Assembly (NCBI GenBank): GCA_019314105.1
Contig: JAFCZY010000026.1
Coordinates: 1 to 15,773, forward strand
DNA length: 15,773 bases
Direction of reading: 5' to 3'
DNA from: Deltaproteobacteria bacterium
GTDB lineage: Bacteria > Desulfobacterota > Desulfobacteria > Desulfobacterales > Desulfobacteraceae
Part shown: in pieces, positions 7,900 to 13,934 of the stretch
Layout of the letters: each line of letters begins with the position of its first letter
Position numbering within the stretch: the first letter of the stretch is position 1
The notes under the pieces: generated by a model
Told to the model about the DNA's origin: nothing
Database searches by the model: none
Seen by the model: only the letters and a program-made list of their open reading frames with translations
Position numbers and translations under genes: made by a program

Positions 7900-7935
7900 T
7901 GCCTCCGGGGAAATTTTAAAATTTCCCCGGAGGCA
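7900..7935 (-). promoter_or_regulatory. Perfect 36-bp palindrome between rplI and dnaB
   Basis: Two perfectly complementary 18-base arms with no spacer lie between the rplI stop (7945) and the dnaB start (7881). Each arm has a GC-rich outer part (TGCCTCCGGGG) and an AT-rich inner part. In the minus-strand transcript the 3' arm carries GGAGG, the only strong Shine-Dalgarno near dnaB, so the hairpin could hide it. No U-run follows on the minus side, so a simple terminator is unlikely; on the plus side only a broken T stretch follows. Likely roles are a translational switch, an RNA-processing site or partial attenuation. Confidence 0.75.
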
Positions 7936-7944
7936 GGTTAAAGA

Positions 7945-8397
7945 TTATTTTTCTTCTTCAGCAATGACATTAACTGTAATTGCAGGTTCAACATCCTTAT
8001 AAAGACGGATAGGCACTTTGTATTCGCCGATTTCTTTTATCGGTTCCGCAAGAAGGATAGATCGGCGCTCCAGCAGGATATCCTGAGCATTTAATGACTC
8101 TTTGATATCGTGGGTTGTGACGGATCCATACAGACGGTCTTCTTCATGAACCTTGGCTTTAATTGTACATACAACATTTTTGATTTTAGCCGCCATTTCC
8201 TCGGCAATTTTTCTTTCTTTGGCAATCTGAAGTTCAAGTTTTGCCTTCGCCTGTTCCATGACTTTTCGGTTCTGGGGCGTAGCAAGAATGGCTTTGCCCT
8301 GAGGTAGAAGATAGTTGCGACCAAATCCTGGCGCCACATCACATTCTGCTCCTGCAATGCCAAGCGTATCAATAGTTTCTTTTAATATAATTTTCAT
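7945..8397 (-). CDS. rplI: 50S ribosomal protein L9
   Basis: L9 binds 23S rRNA domain V with its N-terminal domain and projects its C-terminal domain along the 30S face; it helps keep the reading frame. The product is 150 residues against 149 in E. coli. It begins MKIILKETIDTLGIAGAE and has the rRNA-binding GFGRNYLLPQGKAILAT (24-40), then the long linker helix (about 41-75) rich in Ala, Lys and Glu, and the C-terminal domain (about 78-150). ATG 8397 has a strong GGAGG Shine-Dalgarno 5-6 nt upstream. It sits 68 bp after the DUF2232 gene and before dnaB, the common rpsF-rpsR-rplI-dnaB order. Confidence 0.97.
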   Translation of the reverse strand: MKIILKETIDTLGIAGAECDVAPGFGRNYLLPQGKAILATPQNRKVMEQAKAKLELQIAKERKIAEEMAAKIKNVVCTIKAKVHEEDRLYGSVTTHDIKESLNAQDILLERRSILLAEPIKEIGEYKVPIRLYKDVEPAITVNVIAEEEK

Positions 8398-8465
8398 TTA
8401 AACCTCCAAACAAGTTCAGCCGTTTTTTCTTTTCTTCAATGAGGCTGACTTTTAGTTTATTTTTT

Positions 8466-9425
8466 TTATCGTGTAGCCGTATCAAGTTTTCTAAAATTGA
8501 TCCAAGTATCAAACAATCCTAACCCAATGACAAGGAACAAAAAAAGAGGTTGAATTCCAATTAAGATGTAAAAAAAAAACTTTAATGCAAAAGCGGCGTT
8601 CTTTTTTTGAAAAAAAAAGGATACCACCGCAATTCCCTGAAAAAAATATACAAACATTAAAATTATCAGGCAGTTTACAGCAAAGAATTTTAACACATCT
8701 ATGGGTAAAAATATTAAAAGAGATAAAGCAATTACACCAAATACTAAATAATCGGGTGCTTTCCATTGATTTAAATTTTCAATACTTTTGACAATAATCC
8801 CTTTTTTTGACAATAACTTTTTTATTAATAGAATGTTAAGCCATACCATAGTAAGGTATGAATTGATAAATATTCCCGGAAAAATAATAACAAACAATGA
8901 ACTTGCTTTTTCAAGCATTTGCTGGTCAACTTGCATTTCCGGATAAAGTTGAGCCGATTCTGAAAAAAGTTGGGTTGATAAAGCTTGATATCTGGACACA
9001 TAATTTGAAATTAAGTGTCCAATTCCCTGACCTTGAGTTAAAGAATAAATAAGCAAAACAGCACCACAGGCCCCAAGAACTGTAAAACCTGTGTATAGCA
9101 TAATTTTTTCAATACTTAAGTGGTTTTCTATATATTCACCAAGGAAAAAACCTGTCATCAATAAAGAACCAAAGTAGAGCGTATTAAATGCAACGTTATG
9201 GGTAAATACAATTAGCACAGCCAGGCTTGTCGCCATGATAATACCGCTACCGTTTCTTCCTACCTTAAGTCTGTAAAACAGAACAGGCAAAGGAAGGAAC
9301 AGCCAGGCAAAGATACCGATCAATGGCATGACATACATGATAGCAATGATCAGCATACATAAAAGGATACCGGTTAGAATATCCTTAATCGCTGTAGGTT
9401 GTATTAGTGTACCAGTCACCTGCAT
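8466..9425 (-). CDS. DUF2232-type integral membrane protein
   Basis: This is a hydrophobic protein of 319 residues with about eight predicted membrane segments, mostly in residues 18-125 and 178-310, separated by a polar loop (about 128-177). Proteins of this sort (DUF2232, YybS-like) are commonly encoded between rpsR and rplI; the family call rests on this position and topology, and the function is unknown. A TTG start at 9461 would overlap rpsR by 23 bp, so I chose the ATG at 9425, where AGGAG lies just upstream (short spacing; the preceding GTG is an alternative). The gene lies 13 bp after rpsR and should be co-transcribed with it. Several homopolymer runs reflect Phe and Lys codons. Confidence 0.85.
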   Translation of the reverse strand: MQVTGTLIQPTAIKDILTGILLCMLIIAIMYVMPLIGIFAWLFLPLPVLFYRLKVGRNGSGIIMATSLAVLIVFTHNVAFNTLYFGSLLMTGFFLGEYIENHLSIEKIMLYTGFTVLGACGAVLLIYSLTQGQGIGHLISNYVSRYQALSTQLFSESAQLYPEMQVDQQMLEKASSLFVIIFPGIFINSYLTMVWLNILLIKKLLSKKGIIVKSIENLNQWKAPDYLVFGVIALSLLIFLPIDVLKFFAVNCLIILMFVYFFQGIAVVSFFFQKKNAAFALKFFFYILIGIQPLFLFLVIGLGLFDTWINFRKLDTATR

Positions 9426-9438
9426 CACTCCTGCTTTT

Positions 9439-9711
9439 TTAATACATCGGTCTGCCGACAAACGGCAGCAGCGCTAACTGGCGAGATTGCTTGATGGCGA
9501 CAGTAAGCTGACGCTGATGTTTGGCACAGGTGCCCGTGATTCTTCTGGGAATTATTTTCCCCCGTTCTGTAATGAATTGTCTGAGTGCTTTCGGAGTTTT
9601 GTAGTTTATTTCAAGATCATTGTCCACACAGAATCTGCATATTTTGCGACGTTGATAAAATTTATTTTTACCCCCGCCTTTTTGATTTCTACGGTTATTA
9701 TACATTGTCAT
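9439..9711 (-). CDS. rpsR: 30S ribosomal protein S18
   Basis: S18 forms a dimer with S6 on the 30S platform. The product is 90 residues with the S18 core [20 protein letters not shown] (27-46), [20 protein letters not shown] (47-66) and [19 protein letters not shown] (66-84). Cys25, Cys28, Cys62 and His65 give a C-x2-C...C-x2-H set, so this is the zinc-binding (C+) form. Two ATGs are close: 9711 has its purine block only 2-3 nt upstream, while 9705 (MYNNRR) has it at about 7-8 nt, so the true start may be two codons later. It lies 16 bp after rpsF. Confidence 0.97.
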   Translation of the reverse strand: MTMYNNRRNQKGGGKNKFYQRRKICRFCVDNDLEINYKTPKALRQFITERGKIIPRRITGTCAKHQRQLTVAIKQSRQLALLPFVGRPMY

Positions 9712-9727
9712 TTCCCTTCAATCTTAA

Positions 9728-10183
9728 TTATTCCGTTTTTTTTTCGGTTTTTTCAACTTCTTCAACTTCTTCAACTTCTTTGGAAGTCTCTTCTTCAACA
9801 ACCTTTTCCTCAACAGCTTTTTTTTCTGTCTCTTCTATCTGTTTGGATTGGTTTTCTATTTCCAGAGCTTCTTTTTCAAGTTGTTCCGCCGTTACATCAT
9901 CAGAAAGAAGGAGGGTCATGAATTTCATCACATCATCACTGAGACGGAAGTTTCTCTCAAGTTCTTTTATAAGATCACCGGTTCCGCCGTAAGTGACACA
10001 TGTATAATGACCCCGTAATTTTTTGTTGATTTCATAGGCAAGTTTTTTGTTGCCCCACTCATCAAAATTTAAAAAAACACCATTTTTCTGCGCAATAATA
10101 TTTTTGACTTTATCAAACAGGTCTGCGCGAGCTTGATCCTGAAGATCAGGGTCAGAAATAAAAACAGTTTCATACTTCCTCAT
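9728..10183 (-). CDS. rpsF: 30S ribosomal protein S6 with acidic C-terminal tail
   Basis: S6 pairs with S18 on the 30S platform. Residues 1 to about 97 carry the S6 fold: MRKYETVFISDP, EWGNKKLAYEINKKLRGHY (42-60) and LIKELERNFRLSDDVMKFM (71-89). The protein is 151 residues, and the last 50 or so form a Glu/Lys/Val-rich, low-complexity tail ending in EVEEVEEVEK repeats. S6 tails are often acidic, and in E. coli glutamates are added after translation; this one is encoded and long. ATG 10183 has an excellent AAGGAG Shine-Dalgarno, which may be sequestered by a leader hairpin. It is the first gene of the operon, behind a sigma70-like promoter at 10282-10310. Confidence 0.97.
   Translation of the reverse strand: MRKYETVFISDPDLQDQARADLFDKVKNIIAQKNGVFLNFDEWGNKKLAYEINKKLRGHYTCVTYGGTGDLIKELERNFRLSDDVMKFMTLLLSDDVTAEQLEKEALEIENQSKQIEETEKKAVEEKVVEEETSKEVEEVEEVEKTEKKTE
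9752..9778. repeat. Three 9-bp tandem repeats in the rpsF tail
   Basis: TTCAACTTC is repeated three times in register (9752-9760, 9761-9769, 9770-9778). On the coding strand it encodes the Glu-Val-Glu repeat of the S6 tail. As the unit is a multiple of three, slippage would lengthen or shorten the tail without a frameshift. Confidence 0.8.
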
Positions 10184-10188
10184 TTTTT

Positions 10189-10231
10189 CTCCTTACGGAT
10201 ATAAAGCCCTGACAATCAGTCAGAGCAAGGA
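10189..10231 (-). promoter_or_regulatory. Putative S6:S18-responsive rpsF leader element
   Basis: In the minus-strand leader, TCCTT (10227-10231) can pair with AAGGA (10190-10194), which is the rpsF Shine-Dalgarno. Directly inside, GCTCTGAC (10219-10226) pairs with GTCAGGGC (10206-10213) with one G-U, closing a 5-nt loop. An 11-nt bulge remains on the 3' side and contains CCG (10196-10198). The known S6:S18 autoregulatory RNA before rpsF is a stem with a bulged CCG mimicking the 16S site, so this fits in layout; I could not run a covariance model. Confidence 0.5.
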
Positions 10232-10281
10232 TTAATGCAAAAATCAACACCTGCCTTTCAGGTATTGTCTAAAAACTATTT

Positions 10282-10310
10282 TGTATATCATTAAAATCTA
10301 TTTGGGTCAA
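10282..10310 (-). promoter_or_regulatory. Sigma70-like promoter of the rpsF operon
   Basis: On the minus strand TTGACC (10305-10310) and TATACA (10282-10287) are separated by exactly 17 bp, giving five and four of six matches to consensus or better. Transcription would start near 10275, leaving a leader of about 90 nt ahead of rpsF. It is the best promoter match in the window. Confidence 0.6.
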
Positions 10311-10350
10311 TATTTATCTTGATTCCAATAGATATTTACCATAAATGCCC

Positions 10351-10376
10351 GCCCTCAAAAAAAGGGCCTCATTTTT
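10351..10376 (+). terminator. Weak terminator-like hairpin
   Basis: GCCCT (10351-10355) pairs with AGGGC (10363-10367) over a 7-nt A-rich loop, followed after four bases by five T (10372-10376). The stem is only five pairs. No plus-strand gene ends here, so it may be a relic or insulate the rpsF promoter from stray transcription. Confidence 0.3.
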
Positions 10377-10419
10377 AAATATTTCTATAAACCCATGAAT
10401 CGGACAACGCAACCCGCCC

Positions 10420-10657
10420 ATGGAGATTCGGGGTGACTGATCACCTATGGAGATTCAGGGTGTCTTATTCTCCATAGTGCCTGAATAATTTTTGAAAGTT
10501 CTCAAATCTCTTCCATTGGGCGGCAGAACTGGCTCATTCTTCGCTCAGACAGGCTGCCGTCTTAACCATTCCAGATATTTGGAACTTTGATAACCTTGCA
10601 GGTCACGCGCACAAATCACAGACAAACCGGTCGAACAAGACACCCTTGAATCTCCTT
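10420..10657. mobile_element. Possible degenerate transposon-end or MITE-like relic
   Basis: ATGGAGATTCGGGGTG (10420-10435) recurs as ATGGAGATTCAGGGTG (10447-10462), a 27-bp period. A near-copy, AAGGAGATTCAAGGGTGTCT, sits in reverse orientation at 10638-10657. CTATGGAGA (10445-10453) also pairs with TCTCCATAG (10469-10477). Repeated subterminal motifs on one side and an inverted copy on the other, about 200 bp apart, suggest ends of a small non-autonomous or deleted element (IS21-type ends are one model). The stretch is GC-richer than its surroundings; line 10501-10560 is about 55% GC. No intact transposase is present, and only short, frame-broken peptides are readable. Confidence 0.4.
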
Positions 10658-10793
10658 GATAGCCCACATCCCCAGCCATTCTGACGCTCCCGATTAATCA
10701 TTGCCAAGATCAGATCATAAAAAAATGCCTGAATTGGGGATATTTCTTTACATCATTTCTCGGGTATGGCAAGGTAATTTGAGACATTATTAA

Positions 10794-10858
10794 ATAATAA
10801 ATAGGGATTTTCCTGTTTTTTAATAGTATTATTTCAATAAAGAGGAAAATTATTTATT
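10794..10858. repeat. Imperfect AT-rich inverted repeat
   Basis: AATAAATAGGGATTTTCC (10796-10813 region) is complementary, apart from a three-base insertion, to GGAAAATTATTTATT (10843-10857 region), across a 30-bp AT-rich centre. GC content around 10801-10860 is about 20%. It lies before the promoter of the accessory gene pair. The function is unknown; arm edges are approximate. Confidence 0.45.
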
Positions 10859-10863
10859 GTATA

Positions 10864-10894
10864 TTGGCAATATATAGAATTTTTTCTATATATT
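10864..10894 (+). promoter_or_regulatory. Promoter with overlapping palindrome (candidate operator) for the small gene pair
   Basis: TTGGCA (10864-10869) and TATATA (10887-10892) are 17 bp apart, a plausible sigma70 promoter 40 bp ahead of the ATG at 10931. An 11-bp perfect inverted repeat, AATATATAGAA (10869-10879) and TTCTATATATT (10884-10894), fills the spacer and the -10 box. This placement fits a repressor site, perhaps for one of the downstream products. Confidence 0.45.
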
Positions 10895-10930
10895 TATCGC
10901 CCGGCGGATGAGCCTCAAACAGGTAGGGAA

Positions 10931-11269
10931 ATGCCACTTACTAATTATTCTTTAGACAATTTTGTATCACAAGAAATATCCAATCTGACAGAATGCAATG
11001 CTATTGACCTCACGCAAGCGTTTGATCAAGCTGAGCATTGGATTGAAAATTTTGTGCTTAATTCTATTTTCTGTGTAAACGTAAAACAAGAGTACAAACC
11101 TTTTATTTTCGCAATACTTCGCAGGGCACAAATGGCTTTGGTTGAACATGAAAATGGTCGTATAGCACTCCAGAACTATGTGAATGGTAAAAAAGATCGA
11201 ATTTCAATATATTTCCGGTCTCTTTATCATTTTGAAATCGCTATCAATTTAGTATATCAGGCACCATGA
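10931..11269 (+). CDS. Small hypothetical protein, first gene of an overlapping accessory pair
   Basis: I do not recognise a named family. The 112-residue product looks all-helical and cytoplasmic, without signal peptide or membrane segment. Notable stretches are HWIENFVLNSIFCVNVKQEY (36-55), FIFAILRRAQMALVEHENG (58-76) and ISIYFRSLYHFEIAINLVYQ (91-110); the basic-aromatic RSLYHFE resembles helices of HEPN-type proteins, but this is a weak impression. ATG 10931 has AGG/AGGG purines at 10921-10928. The stop overlaps the next gene's start by 4 nt (ATGA), so both products are probably made together. It lies in AT-rich DNA between two GC-richer stretches, within a gap separating two housekeeping operons, so it is probably acquired. 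A toxin-antitoxin or defence role is possible but unproven. Confidence 0.75.
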   Translation: MPLTNYSLDNFVSQEISNLTECNAIDLTQAFDQAEHWIENFVLNSIFCVNVKQEYKPFIFAILRRAQMALVEHENGRIALQNYVNGKKDRISIYFRSLYHFEIAINLVYQAP

Positions 11270-11532
11270 AAATTAAAAAGGGGCAATTATTTCAGAAAAA
11301 TGACGGCACACCTTTAGAAAGACTGAACCGAATTTATAATGTAAGCAAACACTTGGAGCCTTCTACTATTCCAGATACGCACTTACATTCCATGTGGATT
11401 AAAAATGACGGTTTATATATCAGCACAGTAATGTTAACTTTTGAAGAGTTGGCAGACTTGTTGATGGATGTTTGTGGTCTGGCTGACAAATTATCAAACC
11501 CAGAAATAATAAATAAAGTGGAAACGGCTTAG
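11266..11532 (+). CDS. Small hypothetical protein with Rx6H motif, second gene of the pair
   Basis: The 88-residue product has no family I can name. Residues 16-31 read PLERLNRIYNVSKHLE; R22-IYNVSK-H29 fits the R-x4-6-H pattern of HEPN ribonucleases, with the Asn and Lys often seen near it, but the pattern is short. It is followed by PDTHLHSMWIKNDGLYIST (36-54) and a helical, acidic LTFEELADLLMDVCGLADKL (57-76). No membrane segment is present. The ATG overlaps the preceding stop as ATGA, so translation is coupled; no independent Shine-Dalgarno is evident. The gene ends at the border of an unrecognised GC-richer stretch. Whether the two products bind each other is inference from overlap and size. 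Confidence 0.75.
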   Translation: MKIKKGQLFQKNDGTPLERLNRIYNVSKHLEPSTIPDTHLHSMWIKNDGLYISTVMLTFEELADLLMDVCGLADKLSNPEIINKVETA

Positions 11533-11858
11533 CAATACGTTAGCTCACAAGGAGAACATTGAGGTGGACCCCAACGTCTGAACAGGTTCACTGCTGGAAT
11601 AAGCCCTCGACCCCTCAGTTTAGCTTTGGTATAGCGCAGGTTATCTTAAACCGTGTTGCAATGTCCATCCAGCGGACGTAAGGGGAGCAGTCTGTGACGG
11701 GTTATGTATGGGGACCCGCCAAGAACAGATATAATCCGCTTCGTCTGTAATGGAGTATGGAAATTATCTTAATTGTTTGTAAATTCTTATGACAATGCTA
11801 TGATACATCGTTTATTAAAAAATTAAAAAATGAAATTGTATAATAAAGAACAATAAGA
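11533..11858. other. Intergenic region of unknown origin before the ABC-F gene
   Basis: No coding frame of note is present on either strand. Lines 11581-11700 are about 52% GC, well above the neighbouring genes, then the sequence becomes AT-rich from about 11760 where the ABC-F promoter lies. A 5-bp stem, CGGGT and ACCCG, around 11698-11718, is the only hairpin of note. I see no tRNA, group II intron domain V or integron attC. It looks like foreign or relic DNA, or an unrecognised structured RNA. Confidence 0.5.
11777..11804 (+). promoter_or_regulatory. Possible promoter for the ABC-F gene group
   Basis: TTGTAA (11777-11782) and TATGAT (11799-11804) are 16 bp apart, four and five of six to consensus. 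Transcription would begin near 11811, 48 nt ahead of the ATG at 11859. It is moderate evidence in AT-rich DNA. Confidence 0.4.
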
Positions 11859-13700
11859 ATGCTGAATATTGATGCCATATCAAAAAGTTTTGGAGATCAG
11901 GTTCTGTTTGATAAGACAGGCTTTCAGATCAATCCCGGCGAAAGGATCGGGTTGGTTGGCAGGAATGGTCATGGCAAAACCACATTATTAAACATGATTG
12001 AAGGCCAGGAACACCCGGATGAAGGAAGCATCTCTTATCCTTCAGGGTATCGAATCGGTTCTTTATCGCAAAAAATTTCTTTTACTGAAAGCCGTGTGAT
12101 TGATGAAGCCATGTTGGGACTTTTAGACCACGAAAAAGGCCATTACTGGAAGGCTGAAAAAATCCTTGCCGGGCTTGGGTTCTCTCAGGATGATCTGACA
12201 AAAGATCCCTGCAAGTTTTCAGGCGGTTTCCAGGTAAGGCTTAATCTTGCTAAAGTATTGGTGTCAGAACCGGATCTTCTGATACTTGATGAACCGACGA
12301 ATTACCTTGACATTACATCCATTCGATGGATTTCACAATTTCTCATTTCATGGCCTCGGGAAGTTTTACTGATTACACATGACCGAGGGTTTATGGATAA
12401 TGTGGTGATGCATATAGCCGGTATTCACAGGCATAAAATAAAAAAAATTAAGGGGGATACATCTAAATATTATTTACAGATTGCCCAGGATGAAGAGGTC
12501 TATGAAAAAACAAGACAGAATGAAGAAAAACGAAAAAAAGAGATTGAATCTTTTATTACAAGATTCCGGGCCAAAGCCCGTCTGGCCAATATGGTACAAT
12601 CCCGGATAAAAACGCTGGAAAAATCTCAGAAAAAAGAGAAACTTCAAAAGCTGAAGAATCTTGAATTTGAATTTAATTATCTTCCTTTTTCAGGCAAACA
12701 GATTTTAATGATAGAAAATTTGTCTTTTGGCTGGCAATCGGACAACCCATTGATTCACAACTTTTCTTTGACAGTTTATCCTGATGATCGTGTTGCTATT
12801 ATTGGTAAAAACGGAAAAGGAAAAACAACCCTCTTGAAATTGATAAGCGGGAATATTAATTCTATTTCAGGCAGCATCAAAATTAATCCGGGCGTTCACT
12901 TTGGTTATTTTGAACAGACAAATGTTCAATCTTTGAATGATAATTTTACGGTTGAAGAAGAGCTTGTTCTTTCTTCGATTGATTCAAACAGACAGACCGC
13001 CAGAAATATCTGTGGGGCCATGATGTTTGAACAAGACAGTGCCTTGAAAAAAATATCCGTATTATCCGGTGGAGAAAAATCAAGGGTAATGCTGGGTAAA
13101 TTATTGATGAGTTCTTTGAATTTATTACTGCTTGATGAACCCAGCAACCATCTGGACATAGAAGCTTGTGATTCTTTTATTTGTGCCCTTGATAATTTTG
13201 AAGGAGCTGTGGTTATCATAACACATAATGAAATGTTCCTTCATTCTCTTGCGAACAGACTGGTGGTGTTTAAAAATAATACTGTAGACGTTTTTGAAGG
13301 AACGTATCAGGAGTTTTTAGACAAAGAGGGGTGGGAAGAAGAAAATGATTTTATAGAAAAGAAAATAAAAACTTCCACCTTGTCAAAAAAGGAAATCCGT
13401 CAAAAAAAATCAGAAATTATCGTACAAAAATCAAGAGAGATTAAACCGTTAAAGCAAAAAATTGAGCGACTGGAAAATGATATTGATAAAAATGAGGCAA
13501 TGATAACCGAAATTAATACCGCATTGATAGAGGCATCAAACAATCAGGATGGTCAGAAAATTCAGGGGTTAGCTAAAAAACTTGCAAAATTTGAAAATTT
13601 AAATGAAATACTATTTGAGGACCTTGAAATTCAAATGAATTTGTTTGAAAAAATCGAAAAATTATTTGATAATCAGTTAGAAGAATTTGAAAGGCATTAA
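11859..13700 (+). CDS. ABC-F family ATPase (Uup/YheS-like)
   Basis: ABC-F proteins are soluble twin-ATPases that act on the ribosome E/P site, as translation factors or, in some branches, antibiotic-protection factors; they do not transport. The 613-residue product has two ABC modules: Walker A GRNGHGKT (34-41), signature FSGGFQ (120-125), Walker B LLILDEP (140-146), His174; then a charged P-site-interacting linker (about 200-275); then Walker A GKNGKGKT (316-323), signature LSGGEK (402-407), Walker B LLLLDEPSNHLD (422-433), His456. Residues about 505-610 form a Lys/Glu-rich coiled coil, as in Uup/YheS. No membrane segment is present. The first signature has Phe in place of Leu. Start context is weak (AAGA). 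It stops 6 bp before a membrane miniprotein and then pilB. Assignment to a subfamily is uncertain; a resistance role is not indicated. Confidence 0.93.
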   Translation: MLNIDAISKSFGDQVLFDKTGFQINPGERIGLVGRNGHGKTTLLNMIEGQEHPDEGSISYPSGYRIGSLSQKISFTESRVIDEAMLGLLDHEKGHYWKAEKILAGLGFSQDDLTKDPCKFSGGFQVRLNLAKVLVSEPDLLILDEPTNYLDITSIRWISQFLISWPREVLLITHDRGFMDNVVMHIAGIHRHKIKKIKGDTSKYYLQIAQDEEVYEKTRQNEEKRKKEIESFITRFRAKARLANMVQSRIKTLEKSQKKEKLQKLKNLEFEFNYLPFSGKQILMIENLSFGWQSDNPLIHNFSLTVYPDDRVAIIGKNGKGKTTLLKLISGNINSISGSIKINPGVHFGYFEQTNVQSLNDNFTVEEELVLSSIDSNRQTARNICGAMMFEQDSALKKISVLSGGEKSRVMLGKLLMSSLNLLLLDEPSNHLDIEACDSFICALDNFEGAVVIITHNEMFLHSLANRLVVFKNNTVDVFEGTYQEFLDKEGWEEENDFIEKKIKTSTLSKKEIRQKKSEIIVQKSREIKPLKQKIERLENDIDKNEAMITEINTALIEASNNQDGQKIQGLAKKLAKFENLNEILFEDLEIQMNLFEKIEKLFDNQLEEFERH

Positions 13701-13706
13701 TTTAAG

Positions 13707-13916
13707 ATGGACAAAAAGAATTTTGGGTTTTATTATGGTATTCTTCTGGTTGCAGTGGGATTAGGAGTTTTCTACCGTACCCCTCAAGTGATGTCGCAGG
13801 TAGAAACTATTGAATTTTTCAGGCAAACACTTTTTTTTGTCAGGTCAAGTTTTTATATTTTAGGTGGGCTTTTAATTTTAGCAGGTGGTATTAGAATTTA
13901 TAAAAATTATAAATAA
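13707..13916 (+). CDS. Small two-helix membrane protein, unknown
   Basis: The 69-residue product has two predicted membrane segments, about 8-23 (FYYGILLVAVGLGVFY) and 45-64 (SFYILGGLLILAGGIRIY), joined by a polar loop of about 20 residues, with Lys at both ends, suggesting both termini are cytoplasmic. There is no recognised family or motif. It starts 6 bp after the ABC-F stop and ends 18 bp before the PilB-like gene, so all three are probably on one transcript. The Shine-Dalgarno is poor, fitting translation coupled to the gene upstream. A role with the pilus or secretion ATPase downstream is possible but not shown. Confidence 0.75.
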   Translation: MDKKNFGFYYGILLVAVGLGVFYRTPQVMSQVETIEFFRQTLFFVRSSFYILGGLLILAGGIRIYKNYK

Positions 13917-13934
13917 TGTAAGGATAAAATAAGT

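Noticed and set aside
9426..9461. Upstream TTG start for the DUF2232 gene
   Set aside because: It would overlap rpsR by 23 bp; the ATG at 9425 has AGGAG just before it.
9487..9992. Plus-strand frames over rpsR/rpsF
   Set aside because: Low-complexity Ser/Phe/Leu translations antisense to two certain ribosomal-protein genes.
10650..10760. Minus-strand transposase fragment
   Set aside because: Only about 30-45 codons readable, split over frames, with no recognisable catalytic motif.
11533..11580. Integron attC site (CGTTAGCT then CCAACGT)
   Set aside because: The boxes do not fit GTTRRRY/RYYYAAC and are in the wrong order, and any 5' box would fall in coding sequence.
11545..11760. Group II intron remnant
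   Set aside because: No domain V-like hairpin, no GTGYG start and no reverse transcriptase.
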